From positions 992,001 through 1,056,000 of the forward strand of contig CAWDDC010000003.1 of the NCBI GenBank assembly GCA_963801045.1: DNA of 64,000 bases. The letters run 5' to 3'. Made by a program: the position numbers and the translations under genes. This DNA is from JACCWP01 sp963801045. Lineage in GTDB: Bacteria; Actinomycetota; Actinomycetes; Propionibacteriales; Nocardioidaceae. Shown here piece by piece: positions 1-8,915 of the stretch (its first letter is position 1; each line of letters starts with the position of its first letter). The notes beneath the pieces are model-generated. The model was not told where the DNA came from. It did not search any database and was given only the letters and a program-made list of their open reading frames with translations.

Positions 1-160
1 AGACGCTGATCGGCACCGTGCGCAACGTGGGCTACCGGTTCGTCAGCCGGACGGAGCGCAAGGCCGCGCCGGCCGCCGAAGGCACCGAAGCCGACGGGCC
101 GACGACGCGGAGCCGGACGCGGCGGCCGGGGTACGCACCCCGGCCGCCGCGGCCCGCTGA
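1..160 (+). CDS. OmpR/PhoB-family response regulator, C-terminal end (partial)
   Basis: The window opens inside a gene whose residues TLIGTVRNVGYRF are the classic end of the winged-helix DNA-binding domain of OmpR/PhoB response regulators (final beta-hairpin, consensus VRGVGYRF). A Pro/Ala-rich tail follows. The frame read from position 3 has no stop and runs into the opposite gene, but a one-base slip near position 105 gives a natural tail (DAEPDAAAGVRTPAAAAR) ending at the TGA at 158-160. The receiver domain lies outside the window. With ppk and pst nearby a phosphate regulator of the PhoP type is possible, but that is inference. Confidence 0.7.
   Translation, partial: DADRHRAQRGLPVRQPDGAQGRAGRRRHRSRRADDAEPDAAAGVRTPAAAAR
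119..150 (+). terminator. Perfect 14-bp hairpin between convergent genes
   Basis: Left arm 119-132 (GCGGCGGCCGGGGT), loop ACGC at 133-136, right arm 137-150, with perfect pairing. It overlaps the 3' end of the response-regulator gene and lies just before the stop of the convergent 5'-nucleotidase gene, so it could end transcripts from both sides. No T-tract follows, as is common in high-GC actinobacteria. Confidence 0.6.
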
Positions 161-167
161 CCTCAGC

Positions 168-2008
168 TCAGGGGACGACCTCGATCCGGTCGGTCGGCGT
201 CGCCTCGTACGGGTCGGCCGACGTGGAGTTGGCGGTCAGGTACGCCTGCAGGGCGTCGATGTCGAGCCCGCCGACGTACTTGTCCGTCGCGTCCTTGAAC
301 GTCGCGAAGCCGTCGCCTCCGTCGGACAGGAACGAGTTGGCGGCCACCCGGTAGGTGTCGCCCTCGACCAGCGGCTCGCCACCGATCTCGACCGATCCCT
401 CGACCACCCGCTCGCCCGGCTCGGCGGCCGGGTCCCAGGTGTAGGTCAGGCTCGACGACCTGGAGCACCTTCGGCGCGGCCTCGTTGGTGCCGGCCCACT
501 GCTGCTCGAGCAGCGCGAGGATGTCGGCGCCGGTCATGTCCATCGACACCACGTAGTTGTTGAACGGCTGCACGGTGAACGCGGCGCCGTAGGTCACCTC
601 GTCGTCCGCGTTGGGCACCAGGTCGGCGCGGATGCCGCCCGGGTTCATGAACGCCACGTCGGCCGGCCCGGTGTCACCCGGCGCGACCGCGCCCTCGAAC
701 TCGCGCTGGCTGTCGGCGATCAGGTTGCCGAGCGCGGAGTCGCCCGAGCCGTCCGGGTCGGCGGGCGTCGCGGCGATCGTCCCGTCGGTGTAGCCGATGA
801 CCTCGTTGGCGATCTCCTCGACCAGGTCGCTGTAGAACGCCGATCAGGTCGGTCATCGTCGGGTCCTCGCGCACCGTGCGGGTGACGATCCGGTTCTGCG
901 CGTACGCGGCCGGGCGGACCACGTCGCCGGTCGACGCGGTCGAGCAGCAGGTGGATGTCGGTGACGATGCGGCCGAAGCTGGACGCGCTGGTCAGCGAGC
1001 GCAGCCGGCCGTCCGGGTCCCGCACGGTGCAGTTGTACGGCTGGTGGGTGTGGCCGCTGACGACCGTGTCGATCTCGGGGTCGAGGTTCTCGGCGATGTC
1101 GATGATCGGGCCGCTCACCCCGGTGCACTCGTCGTACGCGGTCGGGTCGGTCGGGAGACCGCCCTCGTGCACCAGCACGACGATCGCCTCGGCGCCGCGC
1201 TGCTTCAGCGTCGGCACCAGCGCGTTGGCGGTCTCGACCTCGTCGTCGAAGCGGAGGCCCTTGATGCCCGACTGGGTGACGATGTCCGGCGTGGCCTCGA
1301 GGGTCATGCCGATGAAGCCGACCTTGATGCCGTCGACCTCACGGATCGCGGTGCTGCGCAGGATCGTCTTGCCGGTCTTCTTCTTCACCACGTTGGCGGC
1401 GAGGTACTGGAAGTCCGCAGCCCTCGAACGTCTTGCCGCCGGGGCAGGAGTCCTGGTTGTTGGCGCCGTCGCCGTCGTCGATGCAGCCACCGCGCTGCAG
1501 CCGCTGCAGCTCCTTGTAGCCCTCGTCGAACTCGTGGTTGCCGACCGCGGAGACGTCGAGCCCGAGCGCGTTCATGGCCTCGATGGTGGGCTCGTCGTGG
1601 AACGCCGCCGACAGCAGCGGGGAGGCACCGACGAGGTCCCCGGCGGCGACGGTCAGCGTCTCGGCGCCGTTGACGCGGGCCTTGTTCCGGAGCTTCTTCA
1701 GGTGGGTCGCCAGGTACTCGACGCCGCCGGCCGGCGTGTTGTTGATCCGCCCGCTGGAGCTGGCTCGACGAGATCGGGGCCAGGTTGCCGTGGAAGTCGT
1801 TGAAGGCGAGCAGGTCGAGCCGTACGACGTCTCGGCGCTCGGCGACGCGGTCGTAGGCCTGGCGCAGGTCGAGCCGGTCGCCGTCGGCGCGGGCGTCGTC
1901 GGTGCGGGCGGTGGCGCTCTGCGGCAGCATGGCGACGCCCAGGGCGACGGCGAGCGCGCCCAGCGAGGCCATCCGCGCAACGCGGCGGGTGGACGGGTTC
2001 ATGGACAT
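168..2008 (-). CDS. Secreted bifunctional metallophosphatase/5'-nucleotidase (UshA type), five frame breaks
   Basis: Reassembled across frames, this is a roughly 610-residue secreted nucleotidase that would release phosphate from extracellular nucleotides. It starts MSMNPSTRR with a Sec signal peptide (hydrophobic stretch, then QSATA). The metal-binding motifs are present in order: AFNDFHGNL (DxH), GNHEFDEG and SGHTHQPY. The C-terminal substrate domain contains FMNPGGIRADL and the stacking-loop-like VAANSFLSDGGDGF. Start at 2008 is supported by AGGGGAC four bases upstream. Frame breaks lie near 1755, 1420, 925, 843 and 455, all of the same sign (one extra base each), and every segment keeps family sequence, which argues for sequencing indels. 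Its place beside ppk and pst suits phosphate scavenging. Confidence 0.85.
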
Positions 2009-2108
2009 GTGTCCCCTGTGAGGAGAGTGCGGTCGGGTCGCAGGCAACCTAGCCCCGCGGCGGCCGGGCCGCCAGGGTCCGAACATTGCCGTTCGGCAAC
2101 CTTCTAGG

Positions 2109-3021
2109 GTGACGCCCGTGACCCCCCAGCGCGACCTCCAGGTCGCGGGATCGGCTGGACGAGGCCGAGCACGCCGAGGTCTACCGGCTGATCGCCCGGG
2201 CCGAGGCCGCCGACGGGGTCGCCGCGCTCAACGAGCAGGCGCTGCTGGCGCTGTCGTCCGCCGACGAGCCGCAGGTACGCCACCTGCTCGGGCGTGAGGG
2301 CGGTGAGCTGGTGGGCTACGTCCACCTCGACCTCTCCGGCGGGGAGGCGGGGGCCGCCGGCGAGGCCGTCGTCGACCCCGACCACCGCCGGCGCGGGTGG
2401 GGCGCCGCGCTGGTGAGCCGGGCGGTCGAGGAGGCGGCGCCGTACCCGCTGCTGCTGTGGTCGCACGGCGACCACCCCGACGCTGCCCGGTTGGCCGGCC
2501 GGCTCGGCTTCGAGCGGGTCCGCGAGCTGCTGCGGATGAGCCGCGACCTCCGTGAGCCGCTGCCGCCGGTCGCGCTGCCGCCCGGGGTGACGCTGCGGAC
2601 GTTCCGCGCCGGGCGAGGACGAGGACGGCTGGCTCGCGGTCAACGCGCGGGCGTTCGCCGACCACCCCGAGCAGGGCGGGATCGATGCCGCCGACCTGGC
2701 GCTGCGTACGGGGTCGGAGTGGTTCGACCCGGCGGGGTTCTTCCTGGCCGAGCGGGACGGGAGGCTGGTCGGCTTCCACTGGACCAAGGTGCATCCCGGC
2801 GACCCGCCCGTCGGCGAGGTCTACGTCGTCGGCGTCGACCCCGACGCGCAGGGCGGCGGCCTCGGCCGGGCGCTCACCCTGGCCGGGCTGCACCACCTGC
2901 GCGACCGGGCCTGTCCGAGGTGCTGCTCTACGTCGAGGGCGACAACGCCCCCGCCCGCCACGTCTACGAGCGCCTCGGCTTCCGCCCCGCCGCCACCGAC
3001 GCCCAGTACCGCCACCCCTGA
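2109..3021 (+). CDS. mshD: Mycothiol synthase (MshD), three frame breaks
   Basis: MshD acetylates Cys-GlcN-Ins with acetyl-CoA, the last step of mycothiol synthesis in Actinobacteria. The reassembled ~300-residue protein has two GNAT domains: an N-terminal one (VVDPDHRRRGWGAALV acetyl-CoA loop) and a catalytic C-terminal one with GFHWTKVHPGDPPVGEVYV, VDPDAQGGGLGRAL and LLYVEGDNAPARHVYERLGF, all typical of MshD. Breaks are at about 2150 (GCGGGATCGG, one extra G), about 2612 (GCCGGGCGAG, one extra G) and about 2911 (GGGCCTG, one C short). GTG 2109 is the first in-frame start; GTG 2118 is an alternative. Divergent from the nucleotidase gene. Confidence 0.9.
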
Positions 3022-3030
3022 CCCGCCCAT

Positions 3031-3135
3031 CCGAGGGTTCTGGTTGCGCGATCCGAGGGTTCTGGTTGCGCGATCCGAGGGTTCTGGTTGCGCCGATCCG
3101 AGGGTTCTGGCTGTGGAATCCGAGGGTTCTGGTTG
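3031..3135 (+). repeat. Array 1: five copies of a 22-bp intergenic repeat
   Basis: Five copies of the core CCGAGGGTTCTGGTTG start at 3031, 3053, 3075, 3098 (one mismatch) and 3120, i.e. a 22-bp period (one unit is 23). The linker is mostly CGCGAT. The array begins 9 bases after the mshD stop and its last core ends at the base before the stop of the convergent hydrolase gene. The same core recurs in opposite orientation at 4222-4325. Confidence 0.95.
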
Positions 3136-4200
3136 TCAGCGGTGCAGGTGGCGACGCAAGGCGGCCGCGACCCTGCCCACCGCGGCTGCGGTGCTGCGCC
3201 CGGCCCCGGTGAAGCTGGCGTAGCCGTGCGTCATCGCGTCCTCGCACCAGTGCTCGACCGGCACACCGGCTGCGGCGAGCGCGGCCGCGTACTCGTCCCC
3301 TTCGTCGCGCAGCGGGTCGAAACCCGCCGTGATGACGACTGCCGGTGCGAGACCGGACAGGTCGGCCGCCCTCAGCGGTGACGCGACCGGGTCGCGCCGT
3401 CGGGCGGCGTCCGGCACGTACGACGCCTCCGCGAAGTCCATGAACGCGTCGGTCAGGAAGAAGCCCGCGCTCAACCGGTGCCGGCTCGGGCGCCGTTCGA
3501 CCATGTCGGTGGCGGGATAGACCAGCAGCTGGAGCGCCAGCTCGAGCCCGTTGCGCGCGGCCCGCTGCGCCACGACGGCAGCCAGGTTGCCGCCGGCGCT
3601 GTCACCGCCCACGCCGACCCGTCCCGGTTCGGCACCCAGCGCCGCGGCCTCGCCGACCGCCCACTCGACCACCGCCCAGGCGTCGTCGGCCGCCGCCGGG
3701 CACGGGTGCTCCGGCGCCAGCCGGTAGTCGACCGCCAGCACGCGCACTCCCGCCTGCTCGGCGAGCACCCGGCAGAGCGGGTCGTGGGTGTCGAGATCGC
3801 CCTCCACCCAGCCGCCGCCGTGGCAGAACACCAGCAGCGGCGTCACGGCCGGCGCGCCGCGGGGGACGTACAGGCGCACCGGCACCGGCCCCGCCGGCCC
3901 CGGCACGGCCAGGTCCTGCACCCGCCCGATCGGTGGCGCGCCGCCGATGACACGAGTCTGGTGCCGCATCTCGGCGCGGATGCGCTCGACGTCGTCCGAC
4001 GGGTCGAGCACCCGCTCGCCGGTGAGCCGCTGCAGCCGCAGCACCAGCTGCAGCTCGGGATCGAGCGTGCGGCCGTCGACCACGACCGGCGCTCCGGTCA
4101 CCAGCCGGCGCAGCGGGGCAGGGGCGGCGAGCAGCGTGAGCAGCAGCGGCCGTTGCAGGGGCTTCGTGGCGCGGAGCAGCCGCTCCCACAGTCCGCGCAC
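3136..4200 (-). CDS. Alpha/beta hydrolase, hormone-sensitive-lipase (family IV) esterase
   Basis: A 354-residue carboxylesterase of the HSL family that probably hydrolyses short-chain esters. It shows the oxyanion motif FCHGGGW (about residue 130), the nucleophile elbow GDSAGGN (about 200), the acid in GFDPLRDEGDEY (about 295) and the catalytic His in MTHGYASF (about 325). No signal peptide. The GTG start at 4200 has a poor ribosome site. The gene sits alone between two inverted 22-bp repeat arrays, 3' to mshD and divergent from ppk. Frame and codon use match the neighbours. Natural substrate unknown. Confidence 0.88.
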   Translation of the reverse strand: MRGLWERLLRATKPLQRPLLLTLLAAPAPLRRLVTGAPVVVDGRTLDPELQLVLRLQRLTGERVLDPSDDVERIRAEMRHQTRVIGGAPPIGRVQDLAVPGPAGPVPVRLYVPRGAPAVTPLLVFCHGGGWVEGDLDTHDPLCRVLAEQAGVRVLAVDYRLAPEHPCPAAADDAWAVVEWAVGEAAALGAEPGRVGVGGDSAGGNLAAVVAQRAARNGLELALQLLVYPATDMVERRPSRHRLSAGFFLTDAFMDFAEASYVPDAARRRDPVASPLRAADLSGLAPAVVITAGFDPLRDEGDEYAAALAAAGVPVEHWCEDAMTHGYASFTGAGRSTAAAVGRVAAALRRHLHR

Positions 4201-4221
4201 CCCGAGAAACTAGCGGTACGC

Positions 4222-4325
4222 CAACCAGAACCCTCGGACTCCACAACCAGAACCCTCGGACGGCGCAACCAGAACCCTCGGACGGCGCAACCAGAACCCT
4301 CGGACGGCGCAACCAGAACCCTCGG
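4222..4325 (-). repeat. Array 2: five inverted copies of the same 22-bp repeat
   Basis: Five copies of CAACCAGAACCCTCGG (the reverse complement of the array-1 core) start at 4222, 4244, 4266, 4288 and 4310 with an exact 22-bp period; linkers are mostly ACGGCG. The array lies upstream of both the hydrolase (start 4200) and ppk (start 4373), so it occupies their shared promoter region. Confidence 0.95.
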
Positions 4326-4372
4326 ATCGCGAGTTTGCGGGGGCGTTCAGGCGGGGGTGGGAGGATGGGGGG

Positions 4373-6582
4373 ATGGCAGACGACCTGTCCGTACGCACCG
4401 CGCCGGGCCTGGACGCGGGACCGGCCGAGGGGCTGCGCCCCCGCGCGGCGGAGGACTTCGACGTCGAGCCGCCCTACGAGCCCGGCGACCTCGACCTGCC
4501 CGACGACCGGTTCCTCGACCGCGAGCTGTCCCGGCTGCAGTTCAACGAGCGGGTGCTCGAGCTGGCCGAGGACGACGACCGGCCGGTGCTCGACCGGGTC
4601 CGGCTGCTGGCGATCTTCGCCGGCAACATGGACGAGTTCTTCATGGTCCGGGTCGCCGGCCTCAAGCGCCGGATCGCGGCGGGGGTCGCCGTGCGGGCCG
4701 CCAGCGGACTGCGTCCCCGCGAGGTGCTGGAGGCCATCTGGCACGAGAGCCAGCTGCTCATGCAGCGCCACGCCGAGCTGTTCCGCAAGCAGATCCGCCC
4801 GGCCCTGCGCGAGAACGGCATCGAGCTGCTGCGCTGGAAGGACCTCACCGACGCCGAGCGCAAGGAGATGGGTGCACTCTTCGCCGAGCGGATCTTCCCG
4901 GTGCTGACCCCGCTGGCGGTCGACCCGGCGCACCCGTTCCCGTACATCTCCGGGCTGTCGCTCAACCTCGCGGTCGTCGTGCGCAACCCGGAGACCGCGC
5001 AGGACCACTTCGCCCGGGTGAAGGTGCCGCCGAGCTTCCCGCGCTGGCTGCCGGTCGACAAGGAGCGGTTCGTCCTGCTCGAGGACGTGATCGCCAGCCA
5101 CCTCGACATGCTGTTCCCCGGCATGGAGGTCGTCGCCAACCACGCCTTCCGGGTCACCCGCAACGAGGACCTCGAGGTCGAGGAGGACGACGCCGAGAAC
5201 CTGCTCAAGGCCCTCGAGAAGGAGCTGCTGCGGCGCCGTTTCGGCCCGCCCGGTACGCCTCGAGGTGCACGACCACATCGACCCGCACGTGCTCGACCTG
5301 CTGATCTCCGAGCTCGACATCACCGAGGCCGAGGTGTTCCGGCTGCGCGGACCCCTCGACCACCGCGGCCTGCACGCGATCGCCGGGCTCGACCGGCCCG
5401 AGCTCAAGTCCGAGTCGTTCGTCCCGGTGACCCACTCCGACCTGGCCGAGGTGGAGACCGCCAACCCCGCCGACATGTTCGCCGCGCTGTCCAAGCGCGA
5501 CGTGCTCGTGCACCACCCCTACGACTCGTTCGCCACCAGCGTGCAGCGCTTCGTCGAGCAGGCGGCCGCCGACCCGCAGGTGCTCGCGATCAAGCAGACG
5601 CTCTACCGCACCTCCGGCGACTCGCCGCTGATCGACGCCCTGGTCGACGCCGCCGAGGCCGGCAAGCAGGTGCTGGTGCTGGTCGAGCTCAAGGCCCGCT
5701 TCGACGAGGAGGCCAACATCCGGTGGGCCCGCAAGCTCGAGCAGGCCGGCTGCCACGTCGTCTACGGGCTGATCGGGCTCAAGACGCACTCCAAGGTGTG
5801 CCTGGTCGTCCGCGACGAGCCCGACGGCATCCGCCGCTACTCCCACATCGGCACCGGCAACTACAACCCCAAGACCGCCCGCCAGTACGAGGACCTCGGC
5901 CTGCTCACCGCCAACCCCCAGATCGGCGGCGACCTGACCAACCTGTTCAACAACCTGTCCGGCTACGCCCGCGGCGTCGACTACGAGCGGGTGATGGTGG
6001 CGCCCACCGCCGTACGGACCGGCCTGATCGAGCGGATCAACGCCGAGGTCGCGCACCACCGGGCGGGCCGGCCGGCGCGGATCCGGATCAAGGTCAACTC
6101 GCTGGTCGACGAGCAGATCATCGACGCCCTCTACCTCGCCAGCCAGGCCGGCGTGCCGGTCGACATCTGCGCCCGCGGCATCTGCGCGCTCCGGCCGGGC
6201 GTCGAGGGGATGTCGGAGAACATCCGGGTGCGCAGCATCCTCGGCCGGTTCCTCGAGCACAGCCGGATCTTCTGGTTCGAGAACGGCGGCGACCCGCAGG
6301 TCTGGATCGGCTCCGCCGACCTCATGCACCGCAACCTCGACCGCCGGGTCGAGGTGCTCGTCCGGGTCGGCGAGTCGCGGCACGTCGACGAGCTCGGCGC
6401 GCTGCTCGACCTCTCGTTCGACGACGGCACCGCGTCCTGGCACCTGCAGCCGGACGGGTCGTGGGAGCGCCACCACCGCAGCCGCCGACGGCGCCCCGCT
6501 GACCGACCTCCAGGAGCACCTGATCGCCGCCGCCCGTCGCCGCCGGGACGGCCGGGCGATCACCGGGAGCCGCTCCAGCTGA
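4373..6582 (+). CDS. ppk: Polyphosphate kinase 1, two frame breaks
   Basis: PPK1 reversibly polymerises the gamma-phosphate of ATP into polyphosphate. The reassembled ~736-residue protein has the N-domain (FLDRELSRLQFNERVLELA, GNMDEFFMVRVAG), head domain (FPVLTPLAVDPAHPFPYISG) and catalytic C1/C2 domains (IKQTLYRTSGDSPLIDAL, LKTHSKVCLV with the phospho-acceptor His, HIGTGNYNPKTARQYEDLGL, CARGICALRPGV, ENIRVRSILGRFLEHSRIF, GSADLMHRNLDRRVE). Breaks: about 5255 (CCGCCCGGTA, one extra C) and about 6478; the true C-terminus then ends at TGA 6580-6582. The start has GGAGGATGGGGGG upstream. Next to pst, as expected for phosphate storage. Confidence 0.95.
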
Positions 6583-6656
6583 CCGCGCCAGGGCCAGGCC
6601 CCTTCATGTGACGTACGCCGCACCGTGCGTCACGCGTCATCCAGTCATCGGCCACC

Positions 6657-6696
6657 GTTCACCCCTGGTTCACCGGCGCCGGTCCACGCGGTCACC
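6657..6696 (+). promoter_or_regulatory. PHO box of the pst operon
   Basis: Two perfect GTTCACC units at 6657-6663 and 6668-6674 are exactly 11 bp apart; 11-bp phasing continues through a weak unit at 6679 to GGTCACC at 6690-6696. This is the layout of PhoP-binding PHO boxes in Streptomyces (direct 11-nt repeats, GTTCACC core). A possible -10 (TAGCGT, 6706-6711) lies just downstream, and pstS starts at 6755, so the box would overlap the -35 region as for an activator. The intergenic region runs from 6583 to 6754. Confidence 0.75.
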
Positions 6697-6754
6697 TCTC
6701 GTCCCTAGCGTCCGGGATGGATCAAACCTGTCCCGTGACCGAGAGGCCTCACTC

Positions 6755-7858
6755 GTGAAGCGCACCACCTCCCGCCGCGCAGCCGCACCGTTGGCTGCCA
6801 CTGTGGCGCTGGGTCTTGCCCTGTCCGCCTGCAGCGCGTCCAACGAGGACGACCCCGACTCCGACTCCGGTTCGTCGGACCTCAGCGGCACCCTGGTGGG
6901 TGCCGGCGCCAGCTCGCAGGAAGCGGCCATGACCGGCTGGGTCAACGGCTTCCAGTCCGACAACCCCGACGTCACCATCAACTACGACCCGGTGGGTTCG
7001 GGCGGCGGCCGCGAGCAGTTCATCGCCGGCGGCGTCGACTTCGCCGGTTCCGACGCCTACCTCGAGGGTGAGGAGCTGAAGGGCGCCGAGGACCAGTGCG
7101 GTGGCCAGGTGGTCGAGGTCCCGGCGTACGTCAGCCCGATCGCGGTCGTCTACAACCTGCCGGACGTGTCCGAGCTGAACCTCTCCCCCGAGGTCATCGG
7201 CGGCATCTTCGCCGGCGACATCACCTCGTGGGACGACGACGCGATCGCGGCCGACAACCCCGACGCCGACCTCCCCGACACCGACATCAACCCGGTGCAC
7301 CGCTCGGACGAGTCCGGCACCACGGAGAACTTCACCTCGTACATGGACGCCACCTCCGGTGGCGCCTGGAGCGACGGGGTCGTCGAGACCTGGCCGAACG
7401 GGCTGGGCGGCGAGGGTGCCGACGGCACGTCCGGCGTGATCCAGGCGGTCGGCGCCGGTGAGGGCTCGGTCGGCTACGCCGACGCCAGCCAGGCCGGCGA
7501 CCTCGGCACCGCCAGCGTCGGCGTCGGCGACGACTTCGTCAGCTACTCGCCCGAGGCGGCAGCCGCGGTGCTGGAGGCCTCGACCGAGGTCGAGGGCCGC
7601 AGCGACACCGACCTCGCCTACGACGTCGCCCGCGACACCACCGAGTCCGGCGTCTACCCGATCGTGCTGGTCTCGTACCACATCGCCTGCACCCAGTACG
7701 ACGACCCGGCGCAGGCCGCGATGGTCAAGGCGTTCCTGCAATACGTGCTCAGCGAGGACGGCCAGCAGGCGGCAGCCGAGGCTGCCGGCTCTGCCCCGAT
7801 CACCGACACGATCCGGGATCCGGCGCTGCAGGCGGTCGACGCGATCCAGACCAACTGA
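6755..7858 (+). CDS. pstS: Phosphate ABC transporter, substrate-binding lipoprotein PstS
   Basis: A lipoprotein of 367 residues that captures phosphate outside the membrane. The N-terminus VKRTTSRRAAAP...LGLALSACS has a lipobox (LSAC). PstS ligand motifs follow: LVGAGASSQEAAMTGW, DPVGSGGGREQFIAGGVDFAGSD, HRSDESGTTENF and GYADASQ. The GTG at 6755 was chosen over upstream in-frame starts because the lipoprotein signal begins there and GAGAGG lies upstream. First gene of pstSCAB, behind the PHO box. Confidence 0.95.
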   Translation: MKRTTSRRAAAPLAATVALGLALSACSASNEDDPDSDSGSSDLSGTLVGAGASSQEAAMTGWVNGFQSDNPDVTINYDPVGSGGGREQFIAGGVDFAGSDAYLEGEELKGAEDQCGGQVVEVPAYVSPIAVVYNLPDVSELNLSPEVIGGIFAGDITSWDDDAIAADNPDADLPDTDINPVHRSDESGTTENFTSYMDATSGGAWSDGVVETWPNGLGGEGADGTSGVIQAVGAGEGSVGYADASQAGDLGTASVGVGDDFVSYSPEAAAAVLEASTEVEGRSDTDLAYDVARDTTESGVYPIVLVSYHIACTQYDDPAQAAMVKAFLQYVLSEDGQQAAAEAAGSAPITDTIRDPALQAVDAIQTN

Positions 7859-7930
7859 CCGGCTGACCGACGGCGGTCCGCACCCGGGGATCCTGGTGTG
7901 GGCCGCCGCGTCGCGAGAGAGGAGCAGCCG

Positions 7931-8872
7931 ATGTCCCGGGACCCGACGGAGAAGCTGACCGCCCCGGTCCGTCGACCGGGTGACCGGATCTTCTCCGGTA
8001 CGGCCCTGGCGGCCGGGATCCTCATCCTCGCCACGCTGGCCGGCGTCGCCCTGTTCCTGGTCTACGAGGGCATCCCCGGGCTCACCGCCGAGACCGCCGA
8101 CTACGCGCCGAAGGACTCCTTCGCCAGCTACGTCGGACCGCTGGTGTTCGGCACCGTGCTCGCCGCCGCCATCGCGCTGGTGCTCGCGACGCCGCTCGCG
8201 GTCGGGATCGCGCTGTTCATCTCGCACTACGCCCCGCGCCGGCTGGCCGCGACGCTCGGCTACCTGATCGACCTGCTCGCCGCGGTTCCGAGCGTCGTCT
8301 ACGGACTGTGGGGGGCGATCTTCGTGGCGCCCCAGCTGGTGCCCCTCTACCAGTGGCTCGAGGACCACGCCGGGTTCGTGCCGTTCTTCGGCGGCCCCAC
8401 CGTGCCGTCGGGCCGCAACATGGCGACCGCAGGGGTGGTGCTGGCGGTGATGATCCTGCCGATCATCACGGCGCTGTGCCGGGAGATCTTCCTGCAGACG
8501 CCGCTGCTGCACGAGGAGGCAGCGCTCGCCCTCGGCGCCACCCGCTGGGAGGTCATCCGGATGGCCGTGCTTCCCTACGGCCGCTCCGGCATCGTCAGCG
8601 CCGCCATGCTCGGTCTGGGTCGCGCGCTCGGCGAGACGCTGGCCGTCACGCTGGTGCTCTCGCCGGCGATCATCTACAGCCTGGACACGATCAGCGCGGA
8701 GAACTCCAGCACGATCGCCTCCAACATCGCGCTGCAGTTCCCGGAGGCCAGCGGTGACCGGGTGGCCGTACTCATCGCCACCGGCCTGGTGCTGTTCGTC
8801 ATCACGTTTGCGGTCAACTTCGCGGCGCGCGCGCTGGTCAACCGGCGCAGCGAGTTCTCGGGGGCCAACTGA
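7931..8872 (+). CDS. pstC: Phosphate ABC transporter permease PstC
   Basis: Integral membrane permease, 313 residues with about six TM helices, forming the phosphate channel with PstA. The cytoplasmic coupling (EAA) loop is EEAALALGATRWEVIRMAVLP, followed by GRALGETLAV typical of PstC. An early periplasmic loop contains FVYEG-like FLVYEGIPGL. ATG 7931 is preceded by GAGAGGAGCAGCCG. Lies 72 bases after pstS; its stop overlaps a possible ATG of pstA. Confidence 0.95.
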   Translation: MSRDPTEKLTAPVRRPGDRIFSGTALAAGILILATLAGVALFLVYEGIPGLTAETADYAPKDSFASYVGPLVFGTVLAAAIALVLATPLAVGIALFISHYAPRRLAATLGYLIDLLAAVPSVVYGLWGAIFVAPQLVPLYQWLEDHAGFVPFFGGPTVPSGRNMATAGVVLAVMILPIITALCREIFLQTPLLHEEAALALGATRWEVIRMAVLPYGRSGIVSAAMLGLGRALGETLAVTLVLSPAIIYSLDTISAENSSTIASNIALQFPEASGDRVAVLIATGLVLFVITFAVNFAARALVNRRSEFSGAN

Positions 8873-8915
8873 TGGCCCGCCCGCGACCTCGCCACCCGGC
8901 ATCGAGCGGGACTCG

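Noticed and set aside
168..2008. 5'-nucleotidase as a true pseudogene
   Set aside because: All catalytic motifs survive, all breaks are single-base and of one sign, and similar breaks hit core genes such as ppk, so assembly error is the simpler reading.
3031..4325. CRISPR arrays
   Set aside because: The repeats are separated by only about 6 bases of nearly constant sequence, there are no variable spacers and no cas genes in the window.
3478..5304. 608-residue plus-strand ORF running from the esterase into ppk
   Set aside because: Arg/Pro/Ala-rich shadow frame; it reads through the repeat array and is antisense to the esterase.
6749..8902. 717-residue minus-strand ORF opposite pstS and pstC
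   Set aside because: Its translation is the low-complexity shadow of high-GC coding sequence; the plus-strand frames carry clear PstS and PstC motifs.
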